DNA of 64,000 nucleotides from Pseudonocardiales bacterium (GTDB lineage Bacteria; Actinomycetota; Actinomycetes; Mycobacteriales; Pseudonocardiaceae): NCBI GenBank assembly GCA_019247305.1, contig JAFAPC010000191.1, positions 1 to 64,000 of the forward strand, read 5' to 3'. Shown piece by piece: positions 59,461 to 64,000 of this stretch (position 1 is its first letter; each line of letters starts with the position of its first letter). The notes under the pieces were generated by a model. It saw only the letters and a program-made list of their open reading frames with translations, ran no database searches and was not told where the DNA came from. The position numbers and the translations under genes were made by a program.

Positions 59461-61310
59461 ATGAATGAGAAGGTGCATGACGTAGCGATCATCGGTGGTG
59501 GAATTGGTGGCTCGATCATGGCCGCGATCCTCGCGGGTAATGGTGTCGATGTACTATTGGCCGAGGGAACTCCACATCCTCGGTTCACGATTGGCGAATC
59601 GACTACTCCAGAAACATCCATTAGTCTACGACTTCTGGCAGCCCGTTACGGCGTGCCCGAACTAGCATACCTGGAGGCTTATGCAAAACTCGGAGACGAG
59701 CTCTGTGATCATGTCGCTGACCTGCGGGGACGCCAATTTTTGATCATGTTCTCAAGGGGTTTTGCATAAGCCTCCTGAGCTCTTATTCCAGTGTTCAAAA
59801 GATAGCGCCGACCTCGGGTATCAAACGAAACTTCGGTTACGTCGGTCATCGTGTTGGGGAGAAGACTCGACCACAGGAATGCGCGCAGCTGTTCACCGTT
59901 CCCCAGCCACTGGGTCCGGATATGCACTACTTCCGGCAGGATATCGACGCTTACCTCTTCCAGGTAGCGATCAAATACGGCGCCACAGCAAAAAATGGCG
60001 TTTTGATTGAGGATGTTGAATTTTGCGACGATCTTATGCGACTGCGCGCCGCAGATGGGTCTACCTTCCTTGCTCGATACGTCGTCGATGCCGGTGGACG
60101 CAACGCCCTGATCCCCGAAAAACTCAGGTTGCGCGACACCGAACCAAGATTTCAAACCAAGACACGTACTATATTCGCGCATATGTTAGGCGTGCTTCCA
60201 TGGGATGAGTTGGGACCGAGGAAGGAAGAACATGAAATGCCTTCGCCATTTAGCCAAGGAACCCTACACCACTTTTTTAGAGGCGGCTGGATATGGGTGA
60301 TCCCGTTTAATAACCACCCACAGTCAGTGAACCCATTATGCAGCGTCGGCATCAACCTAGATATCAACTTGTATCCGATTCGTCCAGGAATATCCGCCGA
60401 GCACGAGTTCTGGGAGATTATCGAAAGTTACCCGTCCATTGCAGCCCACCTGCGGCGGGCGCGCGCGATCCGGCCCTTTGTGTCCACTGGGAGGACGCAA
60501 TTCTCGAACAAACAGATCGTAGGGACCAGATTCTGTCTTCTGCCGCATGCCGCAGAGTTCGTCGACCCACTATACTCAACCGGCATGGCAATTACGGTGA
60601 ACTGTATCAACACTCTCGCATGCCGACTGATCGAGGCTGCGCACTCCGGAGACTACGACACAGAGCGGTTCAGGTACATCGAAGAATGGACCAAGAAATC
60701 ATTCGACGTCGCGGACGATGTCATCTGGTGCACATACGAAAGTTTTTCCGATTTTCGACTATTCAACGCCGCATTCAGAATGTATATAATACAGTCATTC
60801 TACAGCACGGTCAGTCCAGCGGAGACATGGGCTCGTTACCTACACACCGGCAGCAAAGAAGTCTTTTTAAGAATGGAAGAACATCCTCGAAGAGGTACCC
60901 AGTGTGCCGATTTTCCAGAAATTCGAGAAATGGTGACAAATATAGCAAAGGAGCTTTCCTCATATAAGTCTGGAGATCAGGACTGCATGAATGCAACGAA
61001 CGCGATCTACCGGCACATAGCAGCACACAGTGACTTATTTCCGCCATTCTGGAAAATGCTCGATCCAGATTCCAGAATTCCCATGGGACGGCTGACTTTT
61101 CCACAATTTTTCCGCATCCTTATCTGGTTTAACTTTCAAGCTCAGCGCCATGTCAGAAAACAGCACTTGACTATGCAAATTGTACCACTCATCATTAAGG
61201 AGGCAGGCCAGTCTTGGGGGCGTCAAGTACAACAGGCCAGCAACGCTATTTGGCCCCATCTGCGGGACTACGTAGCAACCTGGAACCGCGATTGGAAACG
61301 TAGCATGTAA
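59461..61310 (+). pseudogene. second flavin-dependent halogenase copy, frameshifted by a 104-bp insertion
   Basis: N-terminal fragment 59461..59769 and in-frame remainder 59922..61310; without 104 bp the length is 1746 nt, identical to copy 1. Confidence 0.92.
59674..59774. mobile_element. 101-bp MITE-like non-autonomous element
   Basis: Perfect 16-bp TIRs GAGGCTTATGCAAAAC / GTTTTGCATAAGCCTC; flanking CTG direct repeats at 59671-59673 and 59775-59777. Confidence 0.9.
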
Positions 61311-61565
61311 CGTCTTCATTATTCGACAACAGCGTCGACCTAATATGGAAATATCGCCTTGAAACGCCTCAGGACCATGAATACATGACGCACATGGAGA
61401 ATGCCTAGCTTATATCCGGTGCTGCACATCTCCGGTGGCGGGCTGGGATGGTGGTGTTCGGAGTCGCGGCGATGAGGCGCTGGGAAGCTCGAGTGGTGTG
61501 AGAGAAGGCTACCTATGGTGTGGTCCCGGTAGAGTACAGGAATTCTGACTAACCAAGGAGCGTTA

Positions 61566-62138
61566 GTGAGTGCGATGAACATGCCGATGAGAGCAGCGTC
61601 TGCGGCGGGGGCGTCGGCCTTTTCGGTCGATGCCCCCGGATTCCGCTCGTTCTTCCGGCACTATGCGAGCGGAGTCTCCGTGATCACGGCATGCACGCCA
61701 GACGGCCCACGAGGGCTCACCGCCACCTCGGTCTGTGCCCTATCGCTAGACCCGCCGCTCCTGTTGGTGTGCATCACCCGAAACTCCCGCACCGGTATGG
61801 CTATCGCGCAGAGCGGGCTTTTTGCTGTCCATCTACTTCGCGCCGATCAAAGTTGGCTTTGCCGGAGATTCAGCGTCCTGGAAAGAGATGGTTCCCGTAA
61901 GTTTGAGAGACTGGAAATGATCAACAACTCACCCGTTCCGCTCATCGCAAATACATTTTCCTGGGTGGTGTGCGAACGTTGGGCCGAGTACGATGGAGGC
62001 GACCACACCATTATCGTGGGCCGACTGCTAGAATCCGGCCGTCCACAAGAAGAATCCGTCCCATTGATCTGGTTCGCGGGACGATCTTGCTATCCGGAGT
62101 CCGTTCACAACAGGCCGGACTCCTGGCCGGTGGTGTGA
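61566..62138 (+). CDS. flavin reductase (FMN-binding split-barrel type)
   Basis: FRSFFRHYASGVSVITACTPDGPRGLTATSVCALSLDPPLLLVCITRNSRT; probable halogenase partner. Confidence 0.88.
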   Translation: MSAMNMPMRAASAAGASAFSVDAPGFRSFFRHYASGVSVITACTPDGPRGLTATSVCALSLDPPLLLVCITRNSRTGMAIAQSGLFAVHLLRADQSWLCRRFSVLERDGSRKFERLEMINNSPVPLIANTFSWVVCERWAEYDGGDHTIIVGRLLESGRPQEESVPLIWFAGRSCYPESVHNRPDSWPVV

Positions 62139-62717
62139 TCCAAACTCCGCGAACACCGACACCAAAAGAAGAGCGGGAAAGCAGCTCTGATCATTGGGGC
62201 CGCATCTGGGATAGGAGCGGCGTCAGCCCAGATGTTCGCCCGGCACGGAGCCAACGTCGTGCTCGCCGACATCGACGAAGGTGGCGGCAAGGACGTGGCC
62301 GAGAAAGTGGACGAGGCGGGTGGACAAGCGGTGTTCGTCCACGCCGACGTGACCTCGGCTCGGGACGTGGCGGGGACGATCGGGATCTCGATGGGCCTGG
62401 CAGCGTACGTGGCGGCCAAACACGGCGTCATCGGGCTCACCAGGGCCGCCGCGCTCGAGTACGCGACCAGGGGGGTCAGGATCAACGCCCTGTGCCCGGG
62501 CGTCGTCCGCACCGCGATGCTGGACGACGCCATCAGACGGGGAATCCTCACCGAAGAGGAGGCCGGTGCGGCAACTCCCGTGCGTCGCCTCGCCGACCCG
62601 GCCGAGATCGCCCAGGCAGCGATCTGGCTCTGTTCGGATGCGGCGTCCTTCGTCACAGGTCACGCCATGGCGTGTGACGGCGGCCTCACCGCAGGCATCC
62701 CCACCCGCCCAAGCTGA
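62139..62717 (+). pseudogene. decayed short-chain dehydrogenase/reductase
   Basis: SGKAALIIGAASGIGAASAQMFARHGANVVLADID retained without a normal start; central region missing; YVAAK and C-term retained. Confidence 0.75.
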
Positions 62718-62753
62718 GATCCGTTTGTGTTACTGCCTCTAGAGTTACCAGCT

Positions 62754-64000
62754 GTGGTCGATGAGGTGCGGGACACGATGGAGGACGACGAAGCGGGCTT
62801 GGCGGCTGAGCTGGCGCCGGTCATCTCGCCTACTGTGTTACCGAGGACTGGCGATGACGCCTGGCCCCAGATCACCCTGATCGCCCTCACCGGTGGGTGC
62901 GAGAAGCTAGCCGAGGAGCTGATGGCAGTGGTCCCCAGATTAGTGCACGCACTAGGCCGTCGGGACAGCATGCAGCTGAGCGGATCAGTGCTCGTCATCG
63001 CCGGGCTCCTGGACCTGAACAGTGACGAGTACTCCCGCATGGCGCACGCGGTGAACTCATCTAGCCTGGTTGACGCGCAGGTTGTGCAGAACCTCGCGAC
63101 CATGCTGGACCACGCCCAACGCCTAGAAGACACACTCGGCCCCTGCCGACTGTTCGAGACAGTCGTTGCGCAGCACAGACTCCTGCACCAGCTCCTGGCC
63201 GGCGGCTGCCCCGAGCAGCTACGCAAACCGATGAACCTGGTCGACAGCGATATGGCCGCAAGCATCGGTAGCTACCTGGTCGACATGGGCTACCCCGAGG
63301 AGGGCAGAGGCTACTTCAAGCACGCCCGCAAAGCCGCCCACGACGCCGACAGCCCCGCATTAGCTGCCTACGCGGCAGCCAATATCAGCTTTGCCGCGTT
63401 CCAGCTGGGTGACACACCGGTCGCACTGGACAATGCCGCTGCTGCGCAGAGCCTGGCCGAGCGCACCGATGACCCTCAGGTGAAAGCCTTCGCTGAGCGG
63501 GCGACCGCCGACGCGTATGCCCTTGATGGTGACCATGGGCTCTCGATGGCCGCCTCGGACCGCGCTCACGACTTTCTCACGACCGCACCGGGAAACGCCC
63601 CAGAGTCACCGGCCTATTGGGTGCACCACGGCAGCATCGACAGCAAACGTAGCCGTTTGCTCTCTCAGTTAGGTAAACCCCAGGAAGCCCTGGAGGCTGC
63701 CAGCACCGCCTTAGCTCAGTTCGACCCCGCCTATGTGGGCGGCTACGCCTTATGTCAAGTGCGATTCGCCCACGCCCTTGTCCTGGCTAACAACATCACC
63801 GAAGCCGCCCGTGTGCTGGGTGAGGCCGCTCCCCAGGCCCACCTGTACCCGAGGCTGACGGCGGAATTCCATACCGTCCGGGCGTTGCTGCAACCCTGGG
63901 CCCAGACCCAGGCCGTCACCACACTCGATGACCAACTCCAGGCTTACGGCCTGCTCCCCACCACGACATCGACACCAGGAGCCAGCCCAGAAAAAGATCC
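62754..64000 (+). CDS. TPR-like regulator-type protein, partial at window end
   Basis: Open frame to the window end: VVDEVRDTMEDDEAGLAAELAP...GSYLVDMGYPEEGRGYFKHARKAAHDADSPALAAYAAANISFAAFQLGDTPVALDNA.. Confidence 0.65.
   Translation, partial: MVDEVRDTMEDDEAGLAAELAPVISPTVLPRTGDDAWPQITLIALTGGCEKLAEELMAVVPRLVHALGRRDSMQLSGSVLVIAGLLDLNSDEYSRMAHAVNSSSLVDAQVVQNLATMLDHAQRLEDTLGPCRLFETVVAQHRLLHQLLAGGCPEQLRKPMNLVDSDMAASIGSYLVDMGYPEEGRGYFKHARKAAHDADSPALAAYAAANISFAAFQLGDTPVALDNAAAAQSLAERTDDPQVKAFAERATADAYALDGDHGLSMAASDRAHDFLTTAPGNAPESPAYWVHHGSIDSKRSRLLSQLGKPQEALEAASTALAQFDPAYVGGYALCQVRFAHALVLANNITEAARVLGEAAPQAHLYPRLTAEFHTVRALLQPWAQTQAVTTLDDQLQAYGLLPTTTSTPGASPEKD

Noticed and set aside
1-64000. tRNA/rRNA genes or autonomous IS/prophage genes
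   Set aside because: None recognised by eye; a tRNAscan-SE and ISfinder run would be needed to exclude them.

Overview
High-GC actinomycete chromosomal window, probably Pseudonocardiales-like (lineage is inference). Left half is mostly core or metabolic: B12-binding radical-SAM fragment, XRE/TPR regulator plus SLOG-like protein, ABC-2 exporter, atypical NDK, a PP2C / solute-binding protein / PknG / GlnH / GlnX signalling locus, MFS pump, Mrp-type antiporter operon, and a six-gene sugar-oxidation operon (TPP enzyme, enolase-superfamily enzyme, SDR, gluconate-dehydrogenase subunit 3, GMC oxidoreductase, GH15). The middle carries XRE/DUF397 and MazEF-like pairs, HtrA, HpnB-like glycosyltransferase, RluD, LspA, and the ftsZ-pgeF-yggS-sepF-yggT-divIVA block. 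On the 5' side of ftsZ the expected ftsQ/murC genes are absent, and an accessory region begins: XRE/TPR regulator, a 1298-aa HTH-nSTAND-WD40 protein with 14 blades, then a candidate halogenated-terpenoid cluster (polyprenyl synthase, ispH, ispG, class I terpenoid-synthase-like enzyme, Nif11-like small peptide, unknown protein, FAD oxidase, tandem flavin halogenases, flavin reductase, decayed SDR). Strongest sequence-level observations: (1) the second halogenase is broken by a 101-bp MITE-like element with perfect 16-bp terminal inverted repeats and a CTG target duplication, whose removal restores exactly the 1746-nt length of the first copy; (2) a 23-bp repeat family occurs in two clusters about 32.6 kb apart, in opposite orientation, both with an exact 42-bp period; (3) the terpenoid/Nif11/halogenase gene combination. 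Functional calls are from motif recognition only; no database search was run.
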